Origin: Lineus longissimus
Taxonomy: Eukaryota; Nemertea; Pilidiophora; Heteronemertea; Lineidae
Assembly (NCBI RefSeq): GCF_910592395.1
Contig: NC_088320.1
Coordinates: 3,658,001 to 3,722,000, forward strand
Length of the DNA: 64,000 nt
Direction of reading: 5' to 3'
Notes under the pieces: generated by a model
Seen by the model: only the letters and a program-made list of their open reading frames with translations
Told to the model about the DNA's origin: nothing
Databases searched by the model: none
Shown: one piece after another, positions 1-11,485 of the stretch
How positions within the stretch are numbered: position 1 is the stretch's first letter
Layout of the letters: each line of letters opens with the position of its first letter
Translations under genes and position numbers: made by a program

Positions 1-539
1 CACCAGGGACCTACATTTTGATATATGTACGATAGTCGAGATACGTTTTGTCCAACAAAAACGTGTCCAACGAGGCAATGTGGCAACCACCAATAACGCC
101 GCATCAGCCTGCTATCACTTTCTAAATGCTATAGTCTAATAAGCAGTGTTCTCCATTCATGACAACATTTTCACACTACAAAACTGACGGTCCCATTAAG
201 TCAGGTTTTACTATCATTCCAGGTCCCATTAGGCCCAATTAGGCCTATTTGAGAGACCCACAGTCATACTGTAGTCCTGTGCATGAGCGAAACTCTCCAT
301 TATACTAATACACACTAAGCCACGCCCTATATACTTCAGACGCTCGAAATGATTTCATCACGTGATTACCAAGCATCATTACCATATATGGTATATCGAT
401 CACATACATCTTCGAGTGGCCCCATTCTCGTCCCTAGGTTTACATCGATTTTGCTATTTTGTTTGTACATGTATGTTACCATATACTTTCATATAATCGT
501 TTTGTACTTTTTAAGCGTCAAACTCTTGTGACGAACTGT
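1..539. other. gene-free stretch
   Basis: No coding exon, RNA gene or recognisable mobile element was found here. The longest open frame (60 codons from 349) has no recognisable composition or motif. Confidence 0.5.
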
Positions 540-544
540 CTTCT

Positions 545-815
545 CTTGCTCCGTTCTAACATGATGTCATGTCCGTTCTCGCATGATGTGAAGAACTCTG
601 TTCTCATGTGATGTGAGGAACTCTGTTCTCGCCGCATGATGTGAGGAAGTCCGTTCTCATATGATGTGAGGAACTACGTTTTCATATGATGTGAGTACAT
701 GTCCATGTACATGTACATGTAACTCTCCGTCCTCGCATGATGTGAGGAGGTCCGTTATATATCACATGATGTGAGGATGATGTGAGGAACACTGCTAGTA
801 TTCCATGATGTGAGG
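545..815. repeat. minisatellite built on a CATGATGTGAGGA core
   Basis: About ten degenerate units repeat the core CATGATGTGAGGAACT followed by a CTGTTCTC-like spacer, with a typical spacing of 25-35 bases. Examples start near 579, 605, 636, 661, 736, 767 and 808. A short TACATG-rich stretch (702-722) interrupts the array. The variable spacers suggest an old, decaying tandem repeat. Confidence 0.85.
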
Positions 816-3479
816 TAATACTATAAACGCCAAATTTTCGCGGGCGTTATATTTTGTGCGCTAGTCATTCTGTTGCAGCCCCGAACAGAGAGCGAAAAAG
901 GCCACCAATCATTCACTTGTTTTGCAGAAGTTGTGTTTGGTCGGAGTCCAGGGACGGAGAGGGGATATCTTAAAGCAAAATCACAACGTTGCTATGAAAG
1001 CTAATGGTGGGTTAAAAATGGGCCAACGTGGACCTGGGACGAGGTTTCACTCCCGAGTGACGGAGAACTGTTTGAAGAGTCTTCACAGCACTGCTGTGAC
1101 TCGTTCAAACTGTTTCCAAAGTTCTTGACCCAAGCTATGGGAATGCATTGGATACCATGTGTTAGGGAAGGTTGATATGACTACATATGAGAGTGAGGGA
1201 GGGTGATAGCTGTGGAAATCGTCCGATTCCGAAGCAAGTCAGTGTATCAGTACCGCAATTCCAGAGGACATGCCTCTATTTGGCTTGATTTGAGGAAGAA
1301 TATCCTGGAAATGTCATCTGAGGTCATCTTGCTAACTCCCAAGATGCTTAAGTCATCAAAGTCACCATTAGATGGCTTGAAGTATTTAAGTCTGGTGATC
1401 CGATAAAAATGTTAGCGAATTTGAAGCATTGTAATAAGTCAGTAATAGTGGGAACACTGCAGACTATCCATGTATGTGTACATCATACCCTTTTCTGAGT
1501 GTCTAAAACCTGCAGCACTATGAAGTCAGCCTCTAATTTCAATACGGCCACCCTGTGGTTATTATGTAATAGGCAATGGTAGTTCAACCAACCCATTCAA
1601 AAAACGAAAAATTAAGCACGCAACTAAATCATTTAAGAGTGGCAACATCTCTCATATTGGTTCCATATGACGCTTTCAAATATTCATTCCAAAATTCACA
1701 AGATTTTAATCAATATTTCGTTTTGAGAGCTTCATGTAGACGACTTTTGAATCACGTGATGTGCGGAGTGATATGGTGGCGGGGCGAACCACACCCTCAG
1801 CGCAACATATTTTAGTGCGAATCCTCGATTGACAGCAGAGCGGCTATTGTTTTGAGTGGCCACAACAATAGGTACAGCATCGACCAGAATACATAGCAAG
1901 CCTCTTGAAACCTTGTTAAAATTGTGCGAAGGGACTACTTGAATTCGTGAACGCACTCGGAAGGTAAATAACAAAATTTCCCATCAGTTAGGCGCAGCTG
2001 CATTCACTGATCCAGGGCCTGGCGTGACAACACCCCTGAATAATTTTAGTGTAACCAAGAATTCTCATTTTGTCACATCAATGCACAGAGTTCGCGTTTG
2101 TTGCTATAAAGTCCTTAGGGCAGACGACTAATGCCGAATGATCCGTCTGAACTACTGACGATACTTTGGCTGAGATGGTCCGCATCGAAAAATCATTCAT
2201 GATAGGTAAGATTCCTCTATTTTCTGAAGTGCTTAATTCGCTTACCACTTTGTCTTTCTCCGATTTATCCAACGCAATCCCGTTCAAGATATGAACCACA
2301 AATGGCTCAATTCTGCCCTTTTACGTTACCCAGAACAGTTCATGGTGCAAAGACTCGGCTTTTTAGCTGAATTGTACCTGATCACAAAACATTCTTAGTG
2401 AAAGTTCAGGCCGATTTTGGCATAAGGTTTAACTAGTCTAAATATAAACCTAACCTAACTGGCAGATTTTCACCAGTTTGGTAGCCAAATGCCGGGAATC
2501 ATTTCTTTCAATTGTCATTATTCGAATCTTTTCTCCATTGCAAGAGTCGACATGGATTTGATAATGGTTCCAATTTCCAGAGCAGCCATGGCGGCCATCT
2601 TGTCTCCACATCAGCAGTGATAGGCGTGGCAGACATTCTGCGCAGTGATTGCATCATAGCAGAAATCACTGTGCAGTGTCCCAACGAACGCATTCTGCCG
2701 CTAATAGTTTTCTCACACCTAAGTACAAACATATTTACATTTATTTTGACATTTTCTGCAAAAAATATCATCACCGAATTCAAGAAATCGTTGATTTTTT
2801 CTCGGATTTTTCCCCACATTAATTATGAAAATCGATAATGATATGATTCAGACATATTGAAAATGCAATTGATTCCTCCATTATTTGCTTTCTCTTGTTG
2901 ACCTTCTGACTCAAAACTGCTTTGATTTCACTTGTTTCCTTATTTGGTTTGGTGAAAGGGCGTTTTATAACACTGAAGCGAGTCACAGACATGCTGTAAC
3001 ATTTTGGATATCATTGTAATTAATGTTAATGTATGCGTTCTTCGTATTGTCAGCAGGTGCTTGATTACACTTCAAAATGAGTGCAAATGTGTTCTTTTGT
3101 ACAGTTTCAGCAAATGTGTCTGTGACCTTTGTACATCTACATGATCTTAACCTCGCCAAATTATATCACTCATTCTAAGGGAACATATTCTTTAGAAAGG
3201 CGCCTTTCTTCTCGTGTTTGCTTCAGCTAAAGTCTCAGTGATAGTAGCCTATACACCGAATATCTATTTTGGGGTTCATCAAATCAAAAGGCGACTTTCT
3301 GCGTATGTTTCTTTTGAAGAAGTCGAAATCAAACTTTGGAAGGTTCCTTAGTTTTGAACGAATCAAAGATTCACAACATCAAGCGGGTCAACCACCACAC
3401 AGTTAATTATCTCAAAGACGTATGGGATATACATGTACCTTGCTCGTATACACGAACAATTTATACAGTGGTAAACCAG

Positions 3480-3700
3480 AAAAACTAAAATCACCAATTT
3501 ACAGTGAAAGCTGGTGATTCAGGTTTAAAATCACCATGAAGGAATTGGAAAAAAATTATAATTACGAAAGGTGTGTGATTCAATTACGAAGATTGTGGTA
3601 GTTTATCACGAAGTTCGCAATTGTAACTTGCTACGAAGATCGCGATCTTATCACGAATTTTTAAAATCTTATCATGAATTTTTAAAATCAATGATTCGAT
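3480..3700. repeat. AT-rich dispersed repeat, copy 1 (ACGAAGAT words)
   Basis: This segment is dense in the words ATTACGAA, TATCACGAA and TTTTTAAAATC. It includes the 16-mer AATTACGAAGATTGTG, which recurs exactly near 7984. ATTTTTAAAATCTTATCA-type units are repeated in tandem at about 3656-3690. It is likely an old non-coding repeat family. Confidence 0.55.
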
Positions 3701-6049
3701 CCACAACGAACTGGGTCAACTTATTCGCTGAAATGTTTTAAACTGACTTGAGATAATTAAAGAGTTTTAAACCGGAGATACATATGACAAGTTGAAATTT
3801 TGCTATCCATTGTAAACACGCAGTTAGCATCATTTGTGTAGCGGCGGATTTAGGGTAAGCGGTGCGCGCCCCTTCTTTTTTTCGTCGGAGAGCAACGATT
3901 TCTCAGGGCGCTTCTCAACACTACAAGAAGCATAAAACTACAACTAAAACTTCCTCACACCTACTTTCTGAGATTGTCCCTGTGGCGTTTTTCGGGTAGC
4001 ACTGCGCAAATTTCCCAACTTTCTTGATCCACTACTTTTAGCAGTATCAACATGTGCAATGATGTTGTCATAGTGTAGTGAAATCAAATGAAATGAAAAT
4101 AGTGTATTTGGGAAATACAGAGCGAATTGAACAAAGCTTTTTCTGTGCTCTGCGGGTTGGGTTGTTATACCCTGGAAAAAATACTGAAAAAGAAGTAGAG
4201 CTGAACTCTACGCTCCTCCCCTCAACAAGTGCTTGACCAGCCGAGCACCTCACCTGACGTGGGAACTCGCATTGACAAGGCCAATAGCCCTCACCGAATT
4301 CCCGCGCAGATTTCAAGTGGGACTTGCCCTCAAAACTGTGGATGAAGGGTACTATACGTCGCTGTTGCTATGCTGTGTACCAATCCCAGGTGGCCCAAGC
4401 CAGAGATAAATCATATGGTCGTATCTCAAGCACTAGATTTTCACTTTACATGCTACATCCGTACATATTTAAAGTATCCTTTGGTTGAACATCTCCCCTT
4501 CTCCACACAAACTTAATAAAGCCCATCCCCAAGTTTTAGGGAACCACTCCACCATTTCTGATCAGACGAACTCGCTCAAAGCACGGTGTGGAAATTAATT
4601 TAGAAGATGCCTACTCAAGACTTCGGAAACCCGACCGGTCGATGAGGACATTTATATAAAAACGAAACACCGAGAGCCAGAGAACGTGTATACTCTCATA
4701 GTTTCAGTACTTGAGGGGAAAGCTACCAATTGACAAACTGTCAACTCTTTTTAATAACAAACCCACTTCAGAAACGCGCCAGAGAATCAATCTAACAATC
4801 CCAAACCAAACCCCGACCCAAATGAATAAGACATGTATGGGTAAACGTTGTCTGGTGTTCAGATATGTTCGATATTGTGACTGGGAACAAGGTGAACGAG
4901 TTCCCATCGATCCATAAGCATGCGCAGATGGTAGGCAAATATACGCATGCGTTTTAGTTACGTGGCAGGACAGAGGCGGAGCGGTCGTCCCGAAAGTTTG
5001 CACAGACATATTACTGGTCGGGAGCACTCGTTGAAACACAGCGACCACACAAGAACCATATATTTCATCAAGTTATGTACTGGACTCGTATTTTTGTGGT
5101 TGAAATTTTTCAAACCCAGTGACTTGACACTGAACCATAACTTTGTGGTAAAATAGATGTTTTGCCGAGGACGGATCGCTTCTTTTCTGATGAAGATTTA
5201 TTTGACGGAATTTATTCTTTCAAACGGAAATGAGAACTTAAGGTCATTCGCAAGTCAACTGCAGTTTAAAGTTGTTTTACGTTTGTCATGATTTCCACAT
5301 GTAACATTGCTTTTCAGATACTGTCACCTTTGGGAAGGACAACACGTTTCGAATACATAATTGTATTTCTCAACTGATGTCTGTAAATTTGAGAGTATTT
5401 GGCGATGAAGGGAGCATTCTTTCGACAGTTTGTTTTTAAACACTGTCATGGAGTTGCTCTCTTTACCGACCAAGTTCACGGCAGCAAACTTTCCGATTTA
5501 TTACTAACGCAGACGACATCAACAAATACGAAGACGGACTCTGAACTTATTCAAATTCACGGAGGGTTTGCTATTTGCTTGTTGACGGAAAGGAGTTGCC
5601 CAATGGTGGCGTTGCCAGGAGACTGGAAAGAAGACTGGTAGGCCTGCCGAAGGAGCTGCTCGAGGTTGATATTTTACCATCATCCTGGAAGGGTCTTTTG
5701 TCGCGTAGAAGTCACAGGTTGGGGAAGACAACCTTTCAAACGAGTATCAGGATACGGAGGCTTTGTAAAAAGAGAGAATATTGGTGATAAAGTGTATTTG
5801 GTGTACAAATATATATTTGTAACAAGGGGAACCATGGCGTGATGCGGAATAAGTTAAAGCTTTTCTTCAAAAAAATTTATTTTCCATCAACAGATTCCAA
5901 TTCAAGTCTTGAATGACACTTAGTTGTACCTTCATACGAAGTATTGTAGGTCAGCTACAATTGATTCTACTTGGATGTTGGTAAATAGTACGTAAGAAAA
6001 GCGTATACCAAAATATTGCGACGTAGCATTATCATCAATTTAAGTCCGT

Positions 6050-6185
6050 TAGTGGTGATGCATTTACGAATATCGTTATTATTTGTAATATAATCCTCGT
6101 ATCTTCGTAATTCAATAACGAGTTGTTCGTAATTGGTATTATATATTGTATCTCATCACCATTTCTTCATAATTCAAAAAATTGT
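6050..6185. repeat. AT-rich dispersed repeat, related words
   Basis: The segment contains TTACGAATATCG, TCTTCGTAATTC and TTCGTAATTGG words, resembling the stretches at 3480-3700 and 7900-8000 in part on the opposite strand. It could be a related or inverted copy of the same family. An alignment was not possible here. Confidence 0.35.
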
Positions 6186-6814
6186 CGTCGGTAGTTAGCA
6201 TGATATTCTATTTGGCGATCCTTTTTCCCCGATGTGGTCAATTGATTGCAGATGACGCCGCTATATCAAAACCATAAAGAAGGGAATTCCGTATGGGGTT
6301 ATCATGCACAACCAGATATTTATCTATATCAGCAAACACACCATCTTGATGAAAGTCATGACTTAAACTACAGGTGAACTCATATTTTACCAGATCTAGG
6401 TTTTAAGGTATTTACGAATGCAGATTAGGAATCAATACAACTAGGCTCGGGTCACTAGAACAGTGTATATTGGCGACAGACCTGGTTGACAACGCCCGTG
6501 GTCTCTAAACACATTGTTTGAACTGTCTTGTGAAATTTGAGAGCAAATATTCGTCTGGGGTAAAATAACCATCGCATGTTTTATGGCGATGCATCAGGCC
6601 TAGGCATGATAGAGGTATACATGAGATTTCGTTCGACTTGTTCAAGCACAATCTTTTAACTCCAAAATTGAATTTTCCCTGGAGAACGCCCGATGACATT
6701 TTGAGAGGGACCTTGTTTCGGGCTATTCGGAGTAACGTAAACTTAATAGGTTACTTAATAGGGACTTTTGAATTAAGCTATGTAACTCTTTTTCCAGCAG
6801 CACTTGAACCATCC

Positions 6815-6905
6815 TGAACCATCCTGAACCTCATAGCCTTACTCCCCTTAAATGATAAGGTATATATATCTTGATGAGATGTAAAAACGTTGGTGTTGAT
6901 AAGAT
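6815..6905. repeat. dispersed repeat, copy A (second copy near 23310)
   Basis: It begins with CATCCTGAACCTC and continues through TACTCC...TTAAATGA, GGTATAT, TCTTGAT and GATAAGATGCA. The same ordered words occur at 23310-23410 in the same orientation. The two copies are diverged, with small insertions and deletions, as for an old interspersed repeat. Confidence 0.6.
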
Positions 6906-7899
6906 GCAGTTGATCTATCATCATTTTGGTGTTTCAAGAGAGGTCCACGTTCAGATCAACCCGCTGAAGTTTTATTAGAGCTATGATAACTTTTTGGGAA
7001 AAAAATGCAACAAAGGAGGATGAAGATGTTTCGTAATTTATCACTAAAAGAGCATACTTTATAGCGAAGCTTCGTAATTCGTTACAAGCCATATCCAGGC
7101 CTGTGTCTTTCTTCTACAGCCTTATGGGGTGGAATAGATATTCTTACCACTAATTCAAGAAGCAGGTTCATTTAAGAGGCTTCAGATTGGATGTGATTTG
7201 TTGAGAAATGTTGTATCATCATATTTGCAATGGAAACCCACGCAACGACCACGTCCTTCAGCAAACTAGAATGGAAACCTTTATGCTCGTCATGATGACT
7301 GCGTGCTTGAGATGGTAGAGATAATTTGTCTTGCTACAAACCGCATATGGATTTTTTCTAAGAGTAAGGCGACTGGAGTGAATGGCAAAGAGAAGAGTCA
7401 TTTTTATTGCATATTATGTAGATGTATACATCTTTGCTCGTATTATTGGACGAGACTCCCTATAGCATCTTAGCGCAAGTGATGGTTTAAATCTGCATTT
7501 TTCACGACATGAGGGCTGGAGTAGAAATTGATGACGTGGTTCAATGTCCATTGCCTGTCGTGCAAATTGAGGAGTGGAACATAAAAATTCTATATCTATG
7601 ACTGAGACTCAAGAGTGTTGGTGCATGTAGCATATACATCAACGAACCAAAGTATGAGATGTTTCGACGAGCCCATGCAAGGCACGACAGTTGGTACCGT
7701 AAGAAAACAATATTTCATAATTCAAGCACGGAAATTGAATAAATAAAGAGATGGTGGTGTTAGTATGAATGTGTGTCTGTCCATTACAAAAATTACACTT
7801 TTTCTCATAAGATGCATGCTCAGAACGGTTGATTTCACAAGAGACCCTGTGTCATCAGTTTGCCCGTACTGAATCCACTCTGTAGCAATTTTTATGAAA

Positions 7900-8005
7900 T
7901 CACAAAAGTTCGTTATAATCACGGCGTTTATCGTGATAATACACGAAAACCTTAAGGATACGAATATTCGTAATTCAATAACCAAATTACGAAGATTGTG
8001 CCAAT
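7900..8005. repeat. AT-rich dispersed repeat, copy 2 (AATTACGAAGATTGTG)
   Basis: Shares the exact 16-mer AATTACGAAGATTGTG (about 7984-7999) with the 3480-3700 segment, plus TTATCGTGATAAT, ATACACGAA and ATTCGTAATTCAATAAC words. It is likely the same old non-coding repeat family. Confidence 0.5.
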
Positions 8006-9370
8006 TTCATACACGAACCAGTGAACTACTTTTTCTCAGCAGGGTGTGATAAATTTACCCCTCGTTGACCTTCTCAAGCAAGAGAGCCAGAGGATGCCAA
8101 GCATCACTAGTGTCAACGGAGAACGCTCCTCTTTCTTTCGTCGAGAATCGGGTCAAACAGGGCTGAAGAGGCCACTTCAGACGGAAGATTTGAGTCACTC
8201 CTGTCGGGTGTTGACATTAGAAAACTGATCGACAGGGTGTATCATAAAGGGACAGACTGTTCGAACATATGTAACTGCACGATTTTCGTTGAAGAAGCAT
8301 CAGCGTACTTTATCAATGGTGTTAAACCAGAACGTCAGACCGCTGGTTGCGTGCCCTCCCCCTTGAAGGAAGTATGAAGAGCATGACGAATGGACCGCCT
8401 CGGGATATATGTGGTTACGGAAGCGCTATAGTTCTGTTGCAAGTGGTTTGCAGCGATTGGCTGTGCCTTTACTCTGTATCTACCATGAACAGCAACAATC
8501 CACAGAGTACCTCTTTCTGCATACTAGTAAATGCATTCCTTTCAGACTGACATATTTCATCGATCTCCACCCCACGCTTGTGCCACGTCACAGGAATTGA
8601 AACTTTTAAAATTTCGCCAACATGTTTAATGTATAAAGTTTCCTGAATTTTCATCCGTTGAAGCACCCTTCAACTCATCGACTGCCAGGCGCTTTATACA
8701 CCCGCCTGTCGTGTACTAAATTGACTGCCAAGCAGCCGAGAATATTCTTGTGTGTGATATAAAGCCATATATGCTGGTATTTCAAAGTAAGCTATTGGTT
8801 CCCGGGCTCATCCAATTTTGTCTGCTGCAGTTCATCGTTTACGGAACCAACTTCCCATCAAATGCAGACGTCAACCAAGTCAACCAAGAGATAATTAATC
8901 GAAACTAAAGACATCATGGCCACCAGTTCGGCCATTTTGAAAACAAGAAGAAACACGAAAGTATTATACATGTACCTGTGGTCTTGAATAATTGATGGGC
9001 GTCACCATTCAAAAGCCTTGTCAATATTTCATGCCCACAAAAGTGATTCACTAAAATTTGAAGTCATTCAGAAACGCCACATTTCATGACATTACTTCAA
9101 ACTGAAAGCCTCTTCAGATGTATGTGCTTCCCTTTGTTTATCAGGTCGATGCAAACACTTTGTCAGGCAGTGTGGTTAATTTGACAGAAAATGTGTACAA
9201 TCCCCGTAAAAAGTCAACAAACTGACCCTTTTGAGAGTTACATGCTGTCGATAATCAAGCGAGCACTATACTGACTATTACGTTTATTTTCTCTAAGCTG
9301 AGTATAGTATGATATCAGTGTCAATAAACTATAAAACCCTAACAGCTGACAGAAAGATACTCACAAAAAA

Positions 9371-9452
9371 GGCTTGTAGCTCAGTTACCTTTTGGTCCAG
9401 ATGTGTCCTTGCCGCGCAGTCCGACTCGTGGATGGGTTCGACAAAACCGAGG
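9371..9452 (+). repeat. tRNA-like segment, possible SINE head
   Basis: A TAGCTCAGTTACC stretch resembling a tRNA A box is followed about 50 bases later by GGGTTCGACAAAACC, which resembles a B box. A full cloverleaf does not form, so this is more likely a tRNA-derived SINE head or decayed tRNA than a working tRNA gene. A LINE 3' remnant lies 0.1 kb downstream in the same orientation. Confidence 0.4.
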
Positions 9453-9474
9453 TTTTTTATACTAACTAAAGTAT

Positions 9475-9535
9475 TGAAGGAAATAGGCATAAAGGTATCA
9501 CTATAATGATACCTTTATGTTTATTCCTTTATGCT
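9475..9535. repeat. inverted repeat (hairpin)
   Basis: CATAAAGGTATCA and TGATACCTTTATG form a perfect 13-base stem around the loop CTATAA. Further imperfect pairing extends outward (AAGGAAATA against TATTCCTT). Confidence 0.8.
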
Positions 9536-9559
9536 AAAATGAACTCGGCCTAACTGACA

Positions 9560-10013
9560 ATCGATCGCATGCAGCACTGATACATTTCACTTCATCATGT
9601 TTTTGTCTCTGTAATTTTGGGTGTAACGTTGTCGAGGACGAGTTCCACTTTTTTGCACGATGTCCCTCTAACAATAAATTAAGAGACGAGTATCTCACAA
9701 GTATAAATTTTTATAAATGTAGTCAATTATTTTCAAATCTGGATTTTATTTCTATTATGAGTAGTACTGACAACAAGATTATTTTAGATACCGCTATTTT
9801 TATCTCGAAAGCCTTTGAAGAAAGACAAACAGCTCTTCAGGGGCACTAATTGATAAGTCATTGTGTAATTACCATATACATGTAACTTTCTTTTAAAAAT
9901 AGTTTTGTATGTGTTGTATTTGTATATATGTACTGCCATACTGTCTTATCCTTTGATAGTTGTGCAATAAATTGAATTGAATTGAATTGAATTGAATTGA
10001 ATTGAATTGAATT
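9560..10013 (+). mobile_element. LINE (non-LTR retrotransposon) 3' remnant with (AATTG)n tail
   Basis: From about 9585 to 9849 an open frame reads as the C-terminal end of a LINE ORF2. It has a Cys-rich stretch (C-x-C-N-F-G-C), then VEDEFHFFARCP, the usual 'EDE-HF---CP' block after the reverse transcriptase, and ends EERQTALQGH then TAA at about 9847. A 3' untranslated region follows, leading into GTGCAATAAATTG and nine or so AATTG units ending near 10013. The reverse transcriptase and endonuclease parts are absent, so this is a 5'-truncated dead copy, the usual result of target-primed reverse transcription. The clade (CR1/L2-like or another) cannot be settled from this fragment. Confidence 0.8.
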
Positions 10014-10642
10014 GATATCTTCCTGTTTATTCCGTTTTGTATATTCGCACCATACATAGCAATAACATAAGTCGGACGAGATAAAAGAAAAAAAAAATCA
10101 TTAGTCCCAATTGCAATATATATATATGTACAAGAAAAACATGAGTTTAAATTATGCAGATTGCAACCAAAGTAAGCTAAGTCCATTCACTTTTCCATGT
10201 TCAACATGTTGAATTCTGCCCATGCAGCTTTGCAAATTCTGTAGTCACAGACTGTTGAAATGTTTTTCTCATCAACATTAGAGCTGTTGGCTTGTTGTGC
10301 TGAGGTGTCAATTTAAGCGGCATTCGGTCCGTGCTGAAATATTGTCAGCAGAGTTATGAAGAGCACTTCAGCATCCGACATCTGCGAAACTGAGTTAATG
10401 TATGCAAATAGTTCACATTTGAAGATGGGAAATTTTAAATACCGTTCCCAGGATTTTCACATTTATGTGCCACGGTTGAAACCGTATGCAGATGCGTGTC
10501 ATGGCTCCTTGGGGCGATCGAGCGGTTATCCAACCATAATGGCCACTATACATGAAAGATTGGTCGATGGATTTGCAATACGAATCACCCAGTTCTCGGA
10601 CCATGAACAGACTCCAATGTTGGAAGAAAATGACGAAAACTA

Positions 10643-10806
10643 CAGTGGAACCCCGGTAACGCGACCACCCCACAGTGTTAGACATGCTGGGTAAACCTAA
10701 TCATGCATTTTGTCCCCGGATTTTCAACTTCACTAACGCGACGACCCCGGTAACGCGACCATTCAACCTCGGTCCCATGAGTGGTCGTGTTACCGGGGTT
10801 CCACTG
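10643..10806. mobile_element. 164 bp terminal-inverted-repeat MITE
   Basis: The left end CAGTGGAACCCCGGTAACGC is matched by an inverted right end (GGTCGTGTTACCGGGGTTCCACTG), about 24 paired bases with a mismatch. TA precedes the left end. The CAGTGGAACC terminus resembles pogo/Tigger-type elements, but no transposase is encoded. An internal ACCCCGGTAACGCGACCA (about 10744) repeats the left-end sequence, suggesting internal rearrangement. Confidence 0.8.
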
Positions 10807-10999
10807 TGGTTGAGTTTGGCATCACTCAGAATTTTTAGAAGTTCCCTCATAAATTTTATCAACGACTGAATGAAGGATGACGATTGCAGTGTCGCCATCT
10901 ACGGGCATGCACGTGTACGTGGTGGATTCAGATGATGCCATGGGCAGATAAGACAATATCAGAAACTATGCTTTATGATTAAAAAATGGCCAATCGGAG

Positions 11000-11175
11000 T
11001 TAACCATGCTCACCATGGTAAATATAGAATTTACCATGCTCACCGTGGTGAAATATTTCACCGTCCCAATTCACCATGGTGAAGCGATGTCAGTTTACCA
11101 TGGTGAATTGTGGATACCATGGTGATATTAAGGGGTAGACCATAATTAGGTACCACGGTGATATTAAGGGGTGGA
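11000..11175. repeat. cluster of CCATGGTGA-type palindromic words
   Basis: At least eight copies of CACCATGGTGA-like palindromes or half sites (CTCACCATGG, TTCACCATGGTGA, TACCATGGTGA) occur in 175 bases. A duplicated TACCA[CT]GGTGATATTAAGGGGT[AG]GACC unit closes the cluster (about 11122 to 11173). No coding sense is apparent. Confidence 0.75.
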
Positions 11176-11414
11176 CCCTGTTTGGACAGTCAAGAACAGA
11201 GATTGATTGCAGGGCAACAGTTCATGATAATCAACTGAAAAGTTTATGAAATATTCATAACAGAAAGATTTTTATAAAGGTTTAGAGTTTTTGCCAAGCT
11301 TATGATGTCGCCTAAGACAAAGAAATGAATATAACATAAATGATGAAGAGAGGCAACGAAAAAAAGATAAAAGAAATAACTAGCCAAAAAATGGAAAACA
11401 TTGTCTCACAATGA

Positions 11415-11485
11415 GGCTCGACAGGGATTTGAACCCTGGATCTTTGGTTTACGAGACCAACGCCTTACCACTTGGCCACCGAGCC
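11415..11485 (-). tRNA. tRNA-Thr (anticodon CGU)
   Basis: On the minus strand this 71-base sequence folds as a full cloverleaf. The acceptor stem is GGCTCGG/TCGAGCC with one G-U. The D arm is GCC...GGC. The anticodon stem TTGGT/ACCAA holds the loop CTCGTAA, so the anticodon is CGT and reads ACG (threonine). The T arm is CAGGG TTCAAAT CCCTG. No intron is seen and CCA is not encoded, as usual in eukaryotes. Internal A and B boxes are intact, so it is likely functional. It lies 1.05 kb upstream of the divergent TIMELESS gene. Confidence 0.93.

Larger units (their letters stand above)
816..9300. other. gene-poor region with dispersed repeat traces
   Basis: I see no exon with a recognisable product in this 8.5 kb. 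Open frames are short and overlap on both strands, as expected by chance. The stretch holds AT-rich segments sharing ACGAA/TTCGTAAT words (listed separately), a dispersed repeat copy at 6815-6905, and ATGGC-type words near 2585 and 8916. Overlapping open frames at 5399-5787 may be a gene or transposon remnant, but I recognise nothing in them. Confidence 0.5.

Noticed and set aside
2508-2838. Overlapping 103- and 108-codon frames on opposite strands
   Set aside because: Mirror-image open frames of similar length are typical of chance. Neither shows a motif.
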